This document shows positions 18,767 to 28,929 of a DNA stretch of 64,000 nt, in pieces. The stretch comes from a bacterium (GTDB taxonomy: Bacteria > CAYTYR01 > UBA6262). The notes under the pieces are model-generated. The model ran no database searches, was not told where the DNA came from, and was given only the letters and a program-made list of their open reading frames with translations. The stretch is taken from positions 17,332 through 81,331 of the forward strand of contig JAQTPL010000003.1 in NCBI GenBank assembly GCA_028712895.1, in the 5' to 3' direction. The translations under genes were made by a program, and so were the position numbers. Every line of letters begins with the position of its first letter. The stretch's first letter is position 1.

Positions 18767-20303
18767 TGCATTCTATCTCAAATTCTACCAGCTTGATATT
18801 CCCCAGCTTATTCTCCCGTGATCCTTTGTTGACCACATTCTGAAAATATGGCGATTTCTCCATCGCCATGACTAAAGTCGCAACCGGCGCGTAATGTTCG
18901 GTTTTGCCGCGCAAATTAACCTGGCCTTGCCGGGCAAACACTAAGTGTTCAATATAGACATTAGCGGGAGCCAGCAGGCTTAACTGCCGTAAGGCGTCCA
19001 GGAAGAACTCTGCCCCCTGGCTCCTTTCCTGCAGGAGTTGTATCTTGGCCTGTAATTCCCTGGCCACTGTTACATCAGGCTTAATAGCCGCGAGCTCACG
19101 ATCCAAAGCCGCTGCCTCCAACTGTTTTTTCTCCATATTCGAGTAACCCTTTAAGCCAAAAACCAATAGCGTTAAAACTGCTCCCAACGCGGCTGATAGC
19201 AGGATTTTTTTCCGCTGTTGCTGTTTTTTGGCCAGGGTAAATTTCTTGGGCAAAAGGCTTAAATCCAACTTGGCCTGGCCACTGCCCTGACTGGTCAATC
19301 CAGCTGCTACCGGAAAATAATATCCCGGGATCCCGTCACTCTTTATTGTATTGACACCAGGCAATGGAAAAGGATCAAAATATTCTACTGGCAGGCTCAG
19401 TTTGCGGCCCAGGTATTCGGCCAGCCCGGCCAGCCGGCTGCCGCCACCGCTTAAGAGCACTTTTTCTACTTTTTCTTGCTGCCGTTCAGCATGGAACGTT
19501 TCGAAAGTATGGCTAATCTCCGTGCGTAATAGCCTGCCCCATTCTTCTCCGATCACGCGTAAATCGTTTTTTTCAAAAAGCTGTCCGTTAAACTTCAGTT
19601 GCTCAATTTCGGTCAGGCTCAGATTTAGCTCATCCTGCAGCATATGATCCAGAGTGAGACCACCGACCGGGGCACTACGCGAAAATTTAAGCAAACCATT
19701 TACCAGGATATTGATCTCTGTACTTTGACTGCCAATATCCAGCAGAGCCAGAGTGCTCTTATCCGCAGGATATTTTTGGACAAAAGCATTGTAGAGGGCT
19801 ACGGCGCTGAGGTTAATGCAATCCGGCTCCCAGCCCAACTCGCAAAAAAACTGCATTTGACGGTCAATGATGTCCTTCTTGACCACCACAGCCAGAATCT
19901 CGCTCAGGTGATCTTCCCCCTGCTCCTTAGTGTCGAGCACTTGGTAATCCAGATGCACTTGGTCCAGGGCAAGCGGAATCAGTTTTTCTATTTCAAACGG
20001 CAGCATATGGCTGATCTCGTCCTGGTCCAGCGAAGGCAAAAACAAGTATTTAAAGATGGCTACGTTTCGCGGGATAGCAATGAAAAGTTTGCCGGTCTTG
20101 AGCGACGGGTCATTTTTCAGAGCATTAACGATGAATTCCTTAATGAAAGCGGCCCGGCTTTCTTCATTAAAGGCGATCTCCAGCGGGATCTTTTCAAGAA
20201 TAACTCCCTGGAGATACCAGCGAGCCCAAGATCTCTTTAGCACTACTAATTTTATATTTTGTGTCCCCAGGTCCAAGCCTGTTATTACGTTGTGCCTAAG
20301 CAT
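18750..20303 (-). CDS. GspL-like protein: PilM (SHS2/actin-like) domain fused to PilN-like domain
   Basis: ITGLDLGTQNIKLVVLKR; LALLDIGSQSTEINILVNG; GGGSRLAGLAEYLGRKL; central TM then PilN-like C-terminus. Confidence 0.8.
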   Translation of the reverse strand: MLRHNVITGLDLGTQNIKLVVLKRSWARWYLQGVILEKIPLEIAFNEESRAAFIKEFIVNALKNDPSLKTGKLFIAIPRNVAIFKYLFLPSLDQDEISHMLPFEIEKLIPLALDQVHLDYQVLDTKEQGEDHLSEILAVVVKKDIIDRQMQFFCELGWEPDCINLSAVALYNAFVQKYPADKSTLALLDIGSQSTEINILVNGLLKFSRSAPVGGLTLDHMLQDELNLSLTEIEQLKFNGQLFEKNDLRVIGEEWGRLLRTEISHTFETFHAERQQEKVEKVLLSGGGSRLAGLAEYLGRKLSLPVEYFDPFPLPGVNTIKSDGIPGYYFPVAAGLTSQGSGQAKLDLSLLPKKFTLAKKQQQRKKILLSAALGAVLTLLVFGLKGYSNMEKKQLEAAALDRELAAIKPDVTVARELQAKIQLLQERSQGAEFFLDALRQLSLLAPANVYIEHLVFARQGQVNLRGKTEHYAPVATLVMAMEKSPYFQNVVNKGSRENKLGNIKLVEFEIECSVRNP

Positions 20304-20309
20304 AAGAGT

Positions 20310-21170
20310 TTAATTTTCTTTCCAATACTTTATTTTAACTACTTTTTTGATCGGGTCATAATGCAGAAAAACAGTGATCTGCCTGGCATTGTTCGTTAAG
20401 CTGCCGACCGCGGTTATTTTATAAGACTCGCCGCGATAACAAATTCTATCCCTTAAGACCGACAGGACCCTGGAACCAAGCATATCAGCGATATTGTTTG
20501 AATCCAAAAACTGGTCATCGGCGGTCCCGGCCAGGCAGTCATTCCCCAACCGGAAACTGTTTATTTCCTTGATCTTATTTTCAGTCATGCCGGGTAGAAG
20601 CCGCAGCACCTCCGGGGGAGCTGCATTGATGTTGATCTTACCACTGCTGTACACAGTAGCCCAGGCCGCCAATTTGGTTAGGCTTACCTGGTCCAGTCCT
20701 GCCAGCATCAATTCCTGCAGAGTGTCTAAACCGCCGCGCTTATCCCGCCAATTGAAAATAAAATCAGCCAGGTTGCCCACAGTGTTAATCCCGTTATTAT
20801 TCAATAATTGATGCAACTGCTCTCGCGAACAGGTATTAATATTCAATTTTCCTTCTTCGTTATCAAGGACCACTCTATATGAGCCTTCACCCAGGTCCCC
20901 AGTCAGGGTCACGGGGAAAGTTTCCGGCGTATTCTCCTTGAGCAAGATTGTTTTTTTCAGGTTATCTATATAATTTATCCCTTGTGCCACGCCGCCCCGG
21001 GCCAAGGCAAAAGCTTTCAAAGTTTCCACTTGGTAACCAGCGATCTTGGTCTGCAGGCGGGAAACATATATGAACCCGCCTACGATTGATTCCAGGATCA
21101 ACACCACCCATAAGACCAAGATCAGAGCGATGCCTTTATTATTCTTGCGTCGCTGGGATTTATTTAACAT
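20310..21170 (-). CDS. gspK: T2SS minor pseudopilin GspK
   Basis: KGIALILVLWVVLILESIVGGFIYVSRLQTKIAGYQ; INTCSREQLHQLL; KININAAPPEVLRLLPGM. Confidence 0.88.
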   Translation of the reverse strand: MLNKSQRRKNNKGIALILVLWVVLILESIVGGFIYVSRLQTKIAGYQVETLKAFALARGGVAQGINYIDNLKKTILLKENTPETFPVTLTGDLGEGSYRVVLDNEEGKLNINTCSREQLHQLLNNNGINTVGNLADFIFNWRDKRGGLDTLQELMLAGLDQVSLTKLAAWATVYSSGKININAAPPEVLRLLPGMTENKIKEINSFRLGNDCLAGTADDQFLDSNNIADMLGSRVLSVLRDRICYRGESYKITAVGSLTNNARQITVFLHYDPIKKVVKIKYWKEN

Positions 21171-21786
21171 CTTCTGACCATATGGTTTCATTAGCAAAAA
21201 TCGGGACTACGGCGCTGAAAGTTCTTTCTGACAAGGATTTCTCTTCCGGCCCCTTGACTTTTATAGTCACTGCCACAGCTTGCGGCAGTTTCTTGAACAC
21301 CGTCATATCCCAGGTGTCCAACCATTGTTGTCCATCATAATATTTAAGCTTCAGCCCGCTAACTAAAGGCGCTAGTTTAGTGCTGGTTTCCTTTTCACTA
21401 TCCGCGTCTGGCCACGGTACTATTTCCGACCGGTTAAGCCCGTTCTCAAGGTAGTATTTTACTTCGATCGCGCCATAATCCTTGCCTGCCGGCCTTAATT
21501 GGGCATTACTGGTGATAAAACTAAAGTCGTCTTTCCCGGTAGTCAGCCGGCCAAAAGCCCCGCGCAAATCAGCGCTGATCCTTTCCAAGCTTACTAAACC
21601 GTTTTGATACATTTCTAACTGCCGGTAAGCCTTGCGGGAGTTACCAATAGCCGCCGAAGACGTAAAATATACCGTAGTTATGACCAGCGCTATTATCACG
21701 CTGGTGATCATCAACTCTATCAAGGTAAACCCAGCCTCAATAGATTGCCCGTAAGGTATCGATCTGTAATTCTTTTTTTGAGCCAT
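21160..21786 (-). CDS. gspJ: T2SS pseudopilin GspJ
   Basis: AGFTLIELMITSVIIALVITTVYF; operon order. Confidence 0.8.
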   Translation of the reverse strand: MAQKKNYRSIPYGQSIEAGFTLIELMITSVIIALVITTVYFTSSAAIGNSRKAYRQLEMYQNGLVSLERISADLRGAFGRLTTGKDDFSFITSNAQLRPAGKDYGAIEVKYYLENGLNRSEIVPWPDADSEKETSTKLAPLVSGLKLKYYDGQQWLDTWDMTVFKKLPQAVAVTIKVKGPEEKSLSERTFSAVVPIFANETIWSEDVK

Positions 21787-22090
21787 GTTCTGTCCAAGAA
21801 ATTATTATTACTTTTTTTTCCAAATCAGCGCTTACGGCCTGTGCCTCCACATTAACCTGGAATTTATCGGAACTGATCTCATCGTTTTCTGCTGTAAAAT
21901 CAGGCAGCACTTCCAGGTAATAATAGCCTTTCAGAGACGCCAAGCTAAGATTACGCGCTGTTTCATTATGGCGCAGTGCCGCGGCCTGCGACTGGATCAA
22001 GACCACCAGTCCGATGGAAAAGATAGACACTGCCAGTAAAACTTCTATCAATAAAAATCCACTATTGGATTTAATCCTCGGCATGGTCAA
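21737..22090 (-). CDS. gspI: T2SS pseudopilin GspI-like
   Basis: SGFLLIEVLLAVSIFSIGLVVLIQSQAAALRHNETARN. Confidence 0.8.
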   Translation of the reverse strand: MTMPRIKSNSGFLLIEVLLAVSIFSIGLVVLIQSQAAALRHNETARNLSLASLKGYYYLEVLPDFTAENDEISSDKFQVNVEAQAVSADLEKKVIIISWTEHGSKKELQIDTLRAIY

Positions 22091-22565
22091 ACACCTCCAC
22101 CCGCCCGGTCAACCCGTTGAACTTGATAGTGTATATATCTCCCACCTCATTCGCCAGCTGGACGTCCATATTATCGGCCGAACCATTGGGGTAAACGAAA
22201 AAATATGGCCGGCTTAGCTTTTTAAAATAAACCCCGTTAGACAGTATTCGGTCCTTGATCAGCGAGGTTTTGATCTCCTGGAATCCTATTCCCGGCAATT
22301 CTTGTTCCAGCCGGTAACTACCGCTTGACTGGTCACAATATATCTTGTATTTATTCTGCCGGTTTACCGCCGCCTGGTAAGCATAGCGCAATGTTTCCGC
22401 CAAATCCTGCGTATCTGTTCTGAGCTGGGTCCCGGCGTACATCTTGCTTAAGGTCGGCATGGCCACCACCAACAGTATCGCTATTATCGTGACCACTATA
22501 GATATCTCGATCAGGGTAAAGCCAGCCAGTTTATTTAGGTTTTTCCGTCCAGTTGCCAATATCAT
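22071..22565 (-). CDS. gspH: T2SS pseudopilin GspH-like
   Basis: AGFTLIEISIVVTIIAILLVVAMPTLSKMY; start placed near MILATGRKN. Confidence 0.75.
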   Translation of the reverse strand: MILATGRKNLNKLAGFTLIEISIVVTIIAILLVVAMPTLSKMYAGTQLRTDTQDLAETLRYAYQAAVNRQNKYKIYCDQSSGSYRLEQELPGIGFQEIKTSLIKDRILSNGVYFKKLSRPYFFVYPNGSADNMDVQLANEVGDIYTIKFNGLTGRVEVFDHAED

Positions 22566-22953
22566 CCCCGCCGCCTTCCGCGCCATTCGGCCCATATGAA
22601 TACAGGTCATAATCAGTATTATGAGTGCCAGGGCAGACGTACACATAATTATTTCCCCAAGGATCCTGTGGAACGTCTTTTTTCAGGTAAGGGCCGGTCC
22701 ACTTTTTTAAGTTTCCCGGGTTACTGCGCAGACCCTGTAATCCTTCGGCATTAGTGGGATAACGCCCATTATCTAGTTCATAGGAATCCAGGGCCATGCC
22801 AATAGTCTCGATCTGCAGCCTGGCGGCGGAATTACGGGCTTGTTCGGTTTTGCCGGTAAAACGCGGCAGGACCACAGTCACTAATATGCTGATGATCACC
22901 ACCACGAGCATAATCTCTATCAAGGTAAACCCCTGTTTATTATTTAGTTTCAT
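22531..22953 (-). CDS. gspG: T2SS major pseudopilin GspG
   Basis: QGFTLIEIMLVVVIISILVTVVLPRF; YELDNGRYPTNAEGLQGL; WGNNYVYVCPGTHNTDYDLYSYGPNG. Confidence 0.95.
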   Translation of the reverse strand: MKLNNKQGFTLIEIMLVVVIISILVTVVLPRFTGKTEQARNSAARLQIETIGMALDSYELDNGRYPTNAEGLQGLRSNPGNLKKWTGPYLKKDVPQDPWGNNYVYVCPGTHNTDYDLYSYGPNGAEGGGDDIGNWTEKPK

Positions 22954-22985
22954 CTTAACTCCTTAATGATCAACTCAAACTCGCT

Positions 22986-24188
22986 TTATTTTATCGCCCC
23001 GCTGATCTCAAAGATCGGCAGCAGCATCGCTAAAACAATAAAACCGACAACCAATCCCATGCCCAAGATCACCAGGGGTTCCATTAAACTGGTAGCGATC
23101 TTCACGGTGTTTTCCACTTTTGTTTCATAGGCATCGGCAGCTTTTAGCAAAGAATTCTCCATGCTGCCCACTTCTTGCCCGGCGGCCACCAGATCGCTTA
23201 ACACGGTCGGAAATACCTTGCTCTTGCTTAGCGGTTCAACTAATCCTTTGCCCACTTTGATCTCTTCATAAATACGGTCGATCTCTTCCGTAATGACCGT
23301 ATTACCTACCACTTTCTTCACCATCTCCAGGGCATTGATGAGCGGGATGCCGTTGGCCAACAATATTCCCAATGTCCTGGTAAAACGCACGACCATTTCT
23401 TGTTGCATGATCTTACCGATAATAAATATTTTTAATTTAAACCGGTCAAACTTCTTGCGGCCGGCAGCCGTGTCCAGGTACCGTTTGACCAGGATGAAGG
23501 AGAAGATGATCACCAAAAGGAAAAGCCACCACCAATGTTGCAAAGCACTGCTCAAAAAGATCAATATCCTGGTCGGCAAGGGTAAAAGCTGTTCCATGTC
23601 CTGAAAAATCACGGCAAAACGGGGTATCACGAAAACCAGCAGGAAGGTAACTGTCGCTAATCCCACCAATAACATGGCCGCTGGATAGGCCAGGGCAGCT
23701 TTGATCTTGTTCATTAAATCCTGTTCTTTCTCTTGATACTGCGTGACCCGTTCCAGGCTGGTTTCCAGTAAACCGCTAGATTCACCGGCCTTGATCAAAC
23801 CAATATACAGCGAATTAAAAACCTGGGGATATTTACTGAGCGCTTCAGAGAAAGAAGTCCCTTTGTGCAACTGGTTGTTTAGGTCTAAAATGATCTCTTT
23901 CAGGTTTTGGTTTTCCGTCTGCTTAAAAGCTAATTCCACGGCCTTGGCAATAGGCAACCCGCCTTTCAGCAGGTCAGTCAGCTGGCGGGTAAAGATCAAC
24001 AGGTCCGAGGCGCCGATCCTTTTCCTGAGCATGAAGCTCTTGCTTCTGCTTTTTTCCTCGGTTACGCTAACGGGATAAAAACCCCGGCTGTGAATATGCT
24101 CCACCACTATTTTGTCATTATCAGCTTCGATTATATCGCTGATCAATTCTCCGGAAATACTTTTGGCGCTATATTTGAAATATGGCAT
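22986..24188 (-). CDS. gspF: T2SS inner-membrane platform protein GspF
   Basis: MPYFKYSAKSISGELISDIIEADN; FTRQLTDLLKGGLPIAKAVELAF; ESSGLLETSLERV. Confidence 0.95.
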   Translation of the reverse strand: MPYFKYSAKSISGELISDIIEADNDKIVVEHIHSRGFYPVSVTEEKSRSKSFMLRKRIGASDLLIFTRQLTDLLKGGLPIAKAVELAFKQTENQNLKEIILDLNNQLHKGTSFSEALSKYPQVFNSLYIGLIKAGESSGLLETSLERVTQYQEKEQDLMNKIKAALAYPAAMLLVGLATVTFLLVFVIPRFAVIFQDMEQLLPLPTRILIFLSSALQHWWWLFLLVIIFSFILVKRYLDTAAGRKKFDRFKLKIFIIGKIMQQEMVVRFTRTLGILLANGIPLINALEMVKKVVGNTVITEEIDRIYEEIKVGKGLVEPLSKSKVFPTVLSDLVAAGQEVGSMENSLLKAADAYETKVENTVKIATSLMEPLVILGMGLVVGFIVLAMLLPIFEISGAIK

Positions 24189-24190
24189 AT

Positions 24191-25906
24191 TTAGGTTACC
24201 CTAAGCACTTCGTCCAGGCTGGTGACTCCCTGCAACACTTTGCTCCATCCATCCATGCGCAGGGTTTTCATCCCCAGCGCAATTCCCTTTTCCCTGATAG
24301 TGCTGACTGCTCCCCGTTCCAGGATCACTCTTCTAATATCGTCGTTGATCATCAATAATTCATAAATACCGGTACGCCTCTTGTATCCCATATGATTACA
24401 GTGATCACAGCCGTCTTCAGCGGCCCGATAAATAGTCAAGTTTTGAGAATTAGCAGCGTTTACTTCCATTTCGTCCAGGATCTGCTGGTCAGGATGGTAC
24501 GCTATCTTACAGTGGGGGCATAATACCCGGACCAGCCTCTGCGCCAAAGCCGCTTCCACTGAAGAAGAAACCAGGTATGGAGCGATACCCATATCGATCA
24601 AGCGGGTGATCGCGCCGCAGGCATCATTGGTATGCAGCGTGCTGAAAACCAGATGCCCAGTCAGGGAAGCACGGATAGCGATCTCCGCTGTTTCCGGATC
24701 CCGGATCTCTCCGACCATGATTATATTGGGATCCTGCCTTAGGATCGAACGCAACCCTTCGGCAAACGTCAGGCCGATCTTGGGCTTGACCTGGATCTGG
24801 TTTATGCCTCCTAATTGATACTCTACGGGATCCTCGATGGTAACGATCATTTTCTCCTGCGAGTTGATCTTATTCAAGCACGCATAAAGTGTGGTTGTTT
24901 TCCCGCTGCCTGTCGGCCCGGTCACCAGGACTATGCCATGCGGTATCTTGATCAATTTTTCGATGTTCTTCAGATCGCTCTCCTGCACCCCCAGCTGTTC
25001 CAACCCCAGCAACACCCGGTTGCGCGGCAATATTCTCAGGTCCACGCTCTCGCCCCAAATGGTCGGAATGGTGGAGATGCGGATATCGATCTCTTCTTCC
25101 TCGAGGCGTAGTTTTATGCGGCCATCCTGCGGCAGTCTTTTTTCCGCGATATTTAATTCAGCCATGATCTTGATCCGGGAAACTATCGCGGCCTCAAATT
25201 GTTTGATGGCTGCCGGAGCAGAGATTCTATGCAAGACACCGTCTATGCGATAGCGAACTCGCAGTTCGCCTTCAAAAGGTTCAATATGAATGTCGGTGGC
25301 GCGGCTGTGATAAGCATCGACGATCAACTGATTAACAAATTTAATGATCGAGGCTTCATCGCCTTCTGCCTTCTTTTCCAGTTCCGCCAATTCCGCAGTA
25401 GTAGCAGTATGGATAATCGTTTCTGTCCCCTGGGTCCGGGCGATATCCTCCATAGTGTCTGCGCCAATACCGTAATATTCTTCTATCGCTTCTTCAATCT
25501 CCTTGCTGTTGGCCAAATAGATCTTGATGTTCTGCCCTATCAACAGCCTTAATTCATCTTGTAATTGAATATCCAAAGGATCAGAGACAGCAATCAGAAT
25601 AGTGCCTTTCTCTTCCCGTAAAGGGATGATCTTATGATGAGTCGCGTATTTCACGGATACTTTTCTCACTATGGCCAGATCCAGTTTTTCTTCACTAATC
25701 TTGATATAGGGTATATTAAAGATCTGGGAGAAAGCTTTAAATATCTGTTCTTCCTTGACAAAATTAAGGCGGAGCAAAATACGGTCTATCCGCTCGCCTT
25801 CTTCTTTCTGGATTTCCTTGGCATAGAGCCACTGCTCATCTTCAATAAACTTGTCTTTTAGGAGAAAACTTTGCAGGCTGTTTTCCCAATTAGTAGGCAT
25901 TATCAC
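24191..25906 (-). CDS. gspE: T2SS ATPase GspE
   Basis: Walker A GPTGSGKTTTLYACL; RSILRQDPNIIMVGEIRDPETAEIAIRASLTGHLVFSTLHTNDA; CPHC/CDHC zinc motif. Confidence 0.96.
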   Translation of the reverse strand: MIMPTNWENSLQSFLLKDKFIEDEQWLYAKEIQKEEGERIDRILLRLNFVKEEQIFKAFSQIFNIPYIKISEEKLDLAIVRKVSVKYATHHKIIPLREEKGTILIAVSDPLDIQLQDELRLLIGQNIKIYLANSKEIEEAIEEYYGIGADTMEDIARTQGTETIIHTATTAELAELEKKAEGDEASIIKFVNQLIVDAYHSRATDIHIEPFEGELRVRYRIDGVLHRISAPAAIKQFEAAIVSRIKIMAELNIAEKRLPQDGRIKLRLEEEEIDIRISTIPTIWGESVDLRILPRNRVLLGLEQLGVQESDLKNIEKLIKIPHGIVLVTGPTGSGKTTTLYACLNKINSQEKMIVTIEDPVEYQLGGINQIQVKPKIGLTFAEGLRSILRQDPNIIMVGEIRDPETAEIAIRASLTGHLVFSTLHTNDACGAITRLIDMGIAPYLVSSSVEAALAQRLVRVLCPHCKIAYHPDQQILDEMEVNAANSQNLTIYRAAEDGCDHCNHMGYKRRTGIYELLMINDDIRRVILERGAVSTIREKGIALGMKTLRMDGWSKVLQGVTSLDEVLRVT

Positions 25907-25936
25907 CTCAGGCTCAGTACTTGATATTATTATTTC

Positions 25937-25966
25937 ATTATAAGGATTCTATAAGCATAAAGTCAA
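25937..25966 (-). promoter_or_regulatory. Sigma70-like promoter for T2SS operon
   Basis: Minus strand TTGACT - 18 nt - TATAAT about 30 nt upstream of gspE. Confidence 0.65.
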
Positions 25967-26001
25967 GTAAAATAAAGTCGAGAAAACAACCAATAAATCC
26001 T

Positions 26002-27498
26002 TTATTTTTTCAGGTTAGCCAGCAGTCTCAGATTGGCTATCGCTACTTCGCTATATGGATCAAGAGCTAATTCATTCTGGAATTCTTTTTCAGCCTGAAC
26101 TAAATTCCCTTGGCGCAGATAGATCAAACCTAAATTATTATGCACCAGTTTTTCCTGGTGATTGAGGGCCAGAGCTTGGCGCCATGCTGCTTCTGCCCCG
26201 GCCAGGTTCCCAGCCAGGTAATACATGGCTCCCAGATTATTAAGATTAAAAGCAGACGAAGGCGAAGTTTGCGCTGCGTTGCGCCAAAAAGCAGTTTTGT
26301 CCTGAAAAACCCGGTTATGTTGAATGTTCAGGCCAGCCAAAAGCACTAGGGTCAGACCAGCGCAAATGGGTTTCCATTTGACCACAGCAAAATCCCTGAA
26401 CCAGTCGAGCTCCAGGCAGACCATAAGTATACCGATAAAAGCCAGGTATATTCTATGCTCGGAGAAATTGGCTGTTTGCGAGCTGCTCTGTATGAGCGAC
26501 GGTGATAAATAAAAGAGGAACCAGGCCGCGCCGAATAATATATACTTGTTCCGCCTGTGTTTTGACCAGGATAGCGCTATGACCAGGAGCGACAGGCTCA
26601 ATAGACCTGGCCAAAGAGGCAGGTCCCGCATGACCGGCAGGACAGATAGCCTGAACGGGATGAATATTTTGCCGAAATAGGAAAGAAGCGCGGGGCAATT
26701 CTGCCATAAAGAGCGGAAGATCTGGAAATCGGCTGTGCCGACCAGGGCGCCCAGGACTGCGGCCCGGATAAAGAGCCAGGGTAATATCACTGCACCCCAA
26801 AGAATAACAAAATAAATTTTAGCCATTAAGGACGTGCTCTTCCGGTAGATGAATTGCAGGTATAATAAAATAAGCAGAGGCGTTACGATCGCATTCTCTT
26901 TAGTAAACAGGGCCAAAGCCAGCAGCAGCAAATGAGCCAGCAGAAACAGCCATTTCCTGTAGGTTAAGTAGCGTAGGAAAGCCAGGAAAGATAACAAAAC
27001 GAAAATGGTCAACAGAGAATCATTGCGGCCAGGCACCCAGGCAACTGCCTGGGCCAATAGCGGATGCGCGATAAAGACCAATGAACATAACAAGGCTAAG
27101 TTCCGCCGGTACCCGAGCCTGGCCAGGAACAAAAATAAAAGGACCCCAGCTAAAAGATGTAAAATTAAATTATCCAGGTGATAGACGAAAGGGACTGTGC
27201 CTCCCAGTAAAGCATCAATCATAAAAGAGGTCGTCAATAGGGGACGGTAATAAGAGCCCCTCAACGGCGTGTGAAAAACATCTTCTTGGAAAAACTTGGG
27301 GAGGTTGTCGGGATTACTAATATGATCATAATGATCAATAATAAGGACATTATCATCTAAATAATTAAAATCAAAAAACAAGGCCGGTAAATAAATAAAA
27401 AAACCGACCGCTATTATCCACGCGTATGGTCGCCAGGATCGCAAAAATAACCTGGACAGCCAATTCTGTTCATTTTTTTCATCATCTTTATGTTTCAT
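26002..27498 (-). CDS. Multi-pass membrane (mannosyltransferase-like) protein with C-terminal TPRs
   Basis: YLDDNVLIIDHYDHI lumenal-type motif, many TM helices, C-terminal TPRs (AFNLNNLGAMYYLAGNLAGAEAAWRQALAL). Confidence 0.75.
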   Translation of the reverse strand: MKHKDDEKNEQNWLSRLFLRSWRPYAWIIAVGFFIYLPALFFDFNYLDDNVLIIDHYDHISNPDNLPKFFQEDVFHTPLRGSYYRPLLTTSFMIDALLGGTVPFVYHLDNLILHLLAGVLLFLFLARLGYRRNLALLCSLVFIAHPLLAQAVAWVPGRNDSLLTIFVLLSFLAFLRYLTYRKWLFLLAHLLLLALALFTKENAIVTPLLILLYLQFIYRKSTSLMAKIYFVILWGAVILPWLFIRAAVLGALVGTADFQIFRSLWQNCPALLSYFGKIFIPFRLSVLPVMRDLPLWPGLLSLSLLVIALSWSKHRRNKYILFGAAWFLFYLSPSLIQSSSQTANFSEHRIYLAFIGILMVCLELDWFRDFAVVKWKPICAGLTLVLLAGLNIQHNRVFQDKTAFWRNAAQTSPSSAFNLNNLGAMYYLAGNLAGAEAAWRQALALNHQEKLVHNNLGLIYLRQGNLVQAEKEFQNELALDPYSEVAIANLRLLANLKK

Positions 27499-27524
27499 AT
27501 CGCTTTTAATATACCATAATTATG

Positions 27525-27561
27525 GAAAAACTACAGGGGGCAGTGTTAACTGCCCCCTGTA
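27525..27561 (-). terminator. Intrinsic terminator downstream of 27604-28848
   Basis: 13-bp perfect stem TACAGGGGGCAGT/ACTGCCCCCTGTA, T-run on minus strand (GTTTTTCC). Confidence 0.85.
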
Positions 27562-27603
27562 ATATCGCGCTTCTTATTGTATCGTTGTAGGAGTGTCCTA
27601 CGT

Positions 27604-28848
27604 TTACCAATATTCCAAGGTACTGCCCGTCTTAACCACTATGCCGTTAGCAGTGGCTGTTTCCGGCGCAAACCGTAAGATAACTGTGCCGCTGGCAGAC
27701 GGAGTGATCACTCCTTTGATAACGGCAATATTACCGCCAGTCTCTGCCGAGTTCAAATTCGTGGCTGTGCCATTGTACGTGGTAGCATAGTCGACACTGG
27801 TATTATCTGTACCCATTGTTCCTGAAAGAGCAGCTTCAGTGCGATATGCCAGTGAGGTAAGAGCAGGTCCATTTAGCGACCAGCGCGAACCTATCGTGGT
27901 GGCCGAGCAGGTATACCTGATCAAAGCTTCAAATCTGTAGGTCTGTCCTGCGGTCACTGCAAAAGACATCCCGGTAATATCTTGGAAAGATGTCGACGCA
28001 GTGCTGGCTACATCACTGCCTAAGACAACCAAATTCCGGTAGCTGCCGCCGCCACCGGCGGCCGTAGTCTGCGTTGTGCCATCAGGGAATTTGAATCCGC
28101 CGGTCGTAGATTCGATCGTGCCGGCAACGCTGAGCTTTTGGGCTGGGGCAGTCGTGCCTATACCGACATTACCGTTTGAACTTAAGCGCAGTAATTCGGT
28201 AGTCGGGGTCTGGGTATCTACCCCATACTTAAATACCAATGAGCCAACCGGATTGGCAGAACCAGCCGCGGCTGACAGGAATACGTTCCAACATAGATAT
28301 CTGCTGCTGCTATCACTGCTCTTCCAACCTTTTCCCTTAAAAAATATATAGGGAGAGAATTGATCGTAGGAAGCCGTGGCATCTGCATCGTTACCAAGAG
28401 AGAAAGCTTCTTGTTCAGTTTCTCTCGCGTCGTAGTAAGCATAGCGCACCGGGCTTTCAAATTGTCCGGCAGAATCCATGCTTTGTACCGGTTCCCAACT
28501 GCCGCCAGCCCTACGCAGGAAAAATCTTAAGGTTGGATTGTTCCAGGTAGTCGGGTCATTAACTATACGCCATTCCACTGTCTGGTCGGCAGAACCGGTC
28601 CAGCCATGGCCGAACAAATTGATTGACGGCGCATATTGACGAGTGCCGGAAGTCGCAGCAGTGTTGTTTTTCAGTATTAAGCCATCAGTGATCGTCTCCC
28701 CGGTAGCATCTTTCCTGATTTCCGCGCTGGCGCTTGGCGCAGTGGTGCCGACGCCGAGTTTGCCGTCGATCAACATGTCTCCTGCTGCAAACACTTGCGT
28801 GGCTATTGCGCATAGCATCATTGCCAGTACTAAACTTTTCTTCTTCAC
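27604..28848 (-). CDS. Secreted tail-fibre-like protein
   Basis: Signal peptide; GKLGVGTTAPSASAEIRK, GNVGIGTTAPAQKLSVAGTI, FPDGTTQTTAA motifs typical of tail-fibre/collar-like proteins; C-terminal beta-rich domain. Confidence 0.7.
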   Translation of the reverse strand: MKKKSLVLAMMLCAIATQVFAAGDMLIDGKLGVGTTAPSASAEIRKDATGETITDGLILKNNTAATSGTRQYAPSINLFGHGWTGSADQTVEWRIVNDPTTWNNPTLRFFLRRAGGSWEPVQSMDSAGQFESPVRYAYYDARETEQEAFSLGNDADATASYDQFSPYIFFKGKGWKSSDSSSRYLCWNVFLSAAAGSANPVGSLVFKYGVDTQTPTTELLRLSSNGNVGIGTTAPAQKLSVAGTIESTTGGFKFPDGTTQTTAAGGGGSYRNLVVLGSDVASTASTSFQDITGMSFAVTAGQTYRFEALIRYTCSATTIGSRWSLNGPALTSLAYRTEAALSGTMGTDNTSVDYATTYNGTATNLNSAETGGNIAVIKGVITPSASGTVILRFAPETATANGIVVKTGSTLEYW

Positions 28849-28929
28849 GTTTTCCTCCTTTGTTTTATTGGTACTCTTTTAACCTCTATAATTAATCTAT
28901 CACCTCCTAATAATCCTATTTTAACTATC

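Noticed and set aside
27604-28848. Prophage
   Set aside because: Only tail-fibre-like motifs are present; no capsid, terminase, portal or integrase genes nearby
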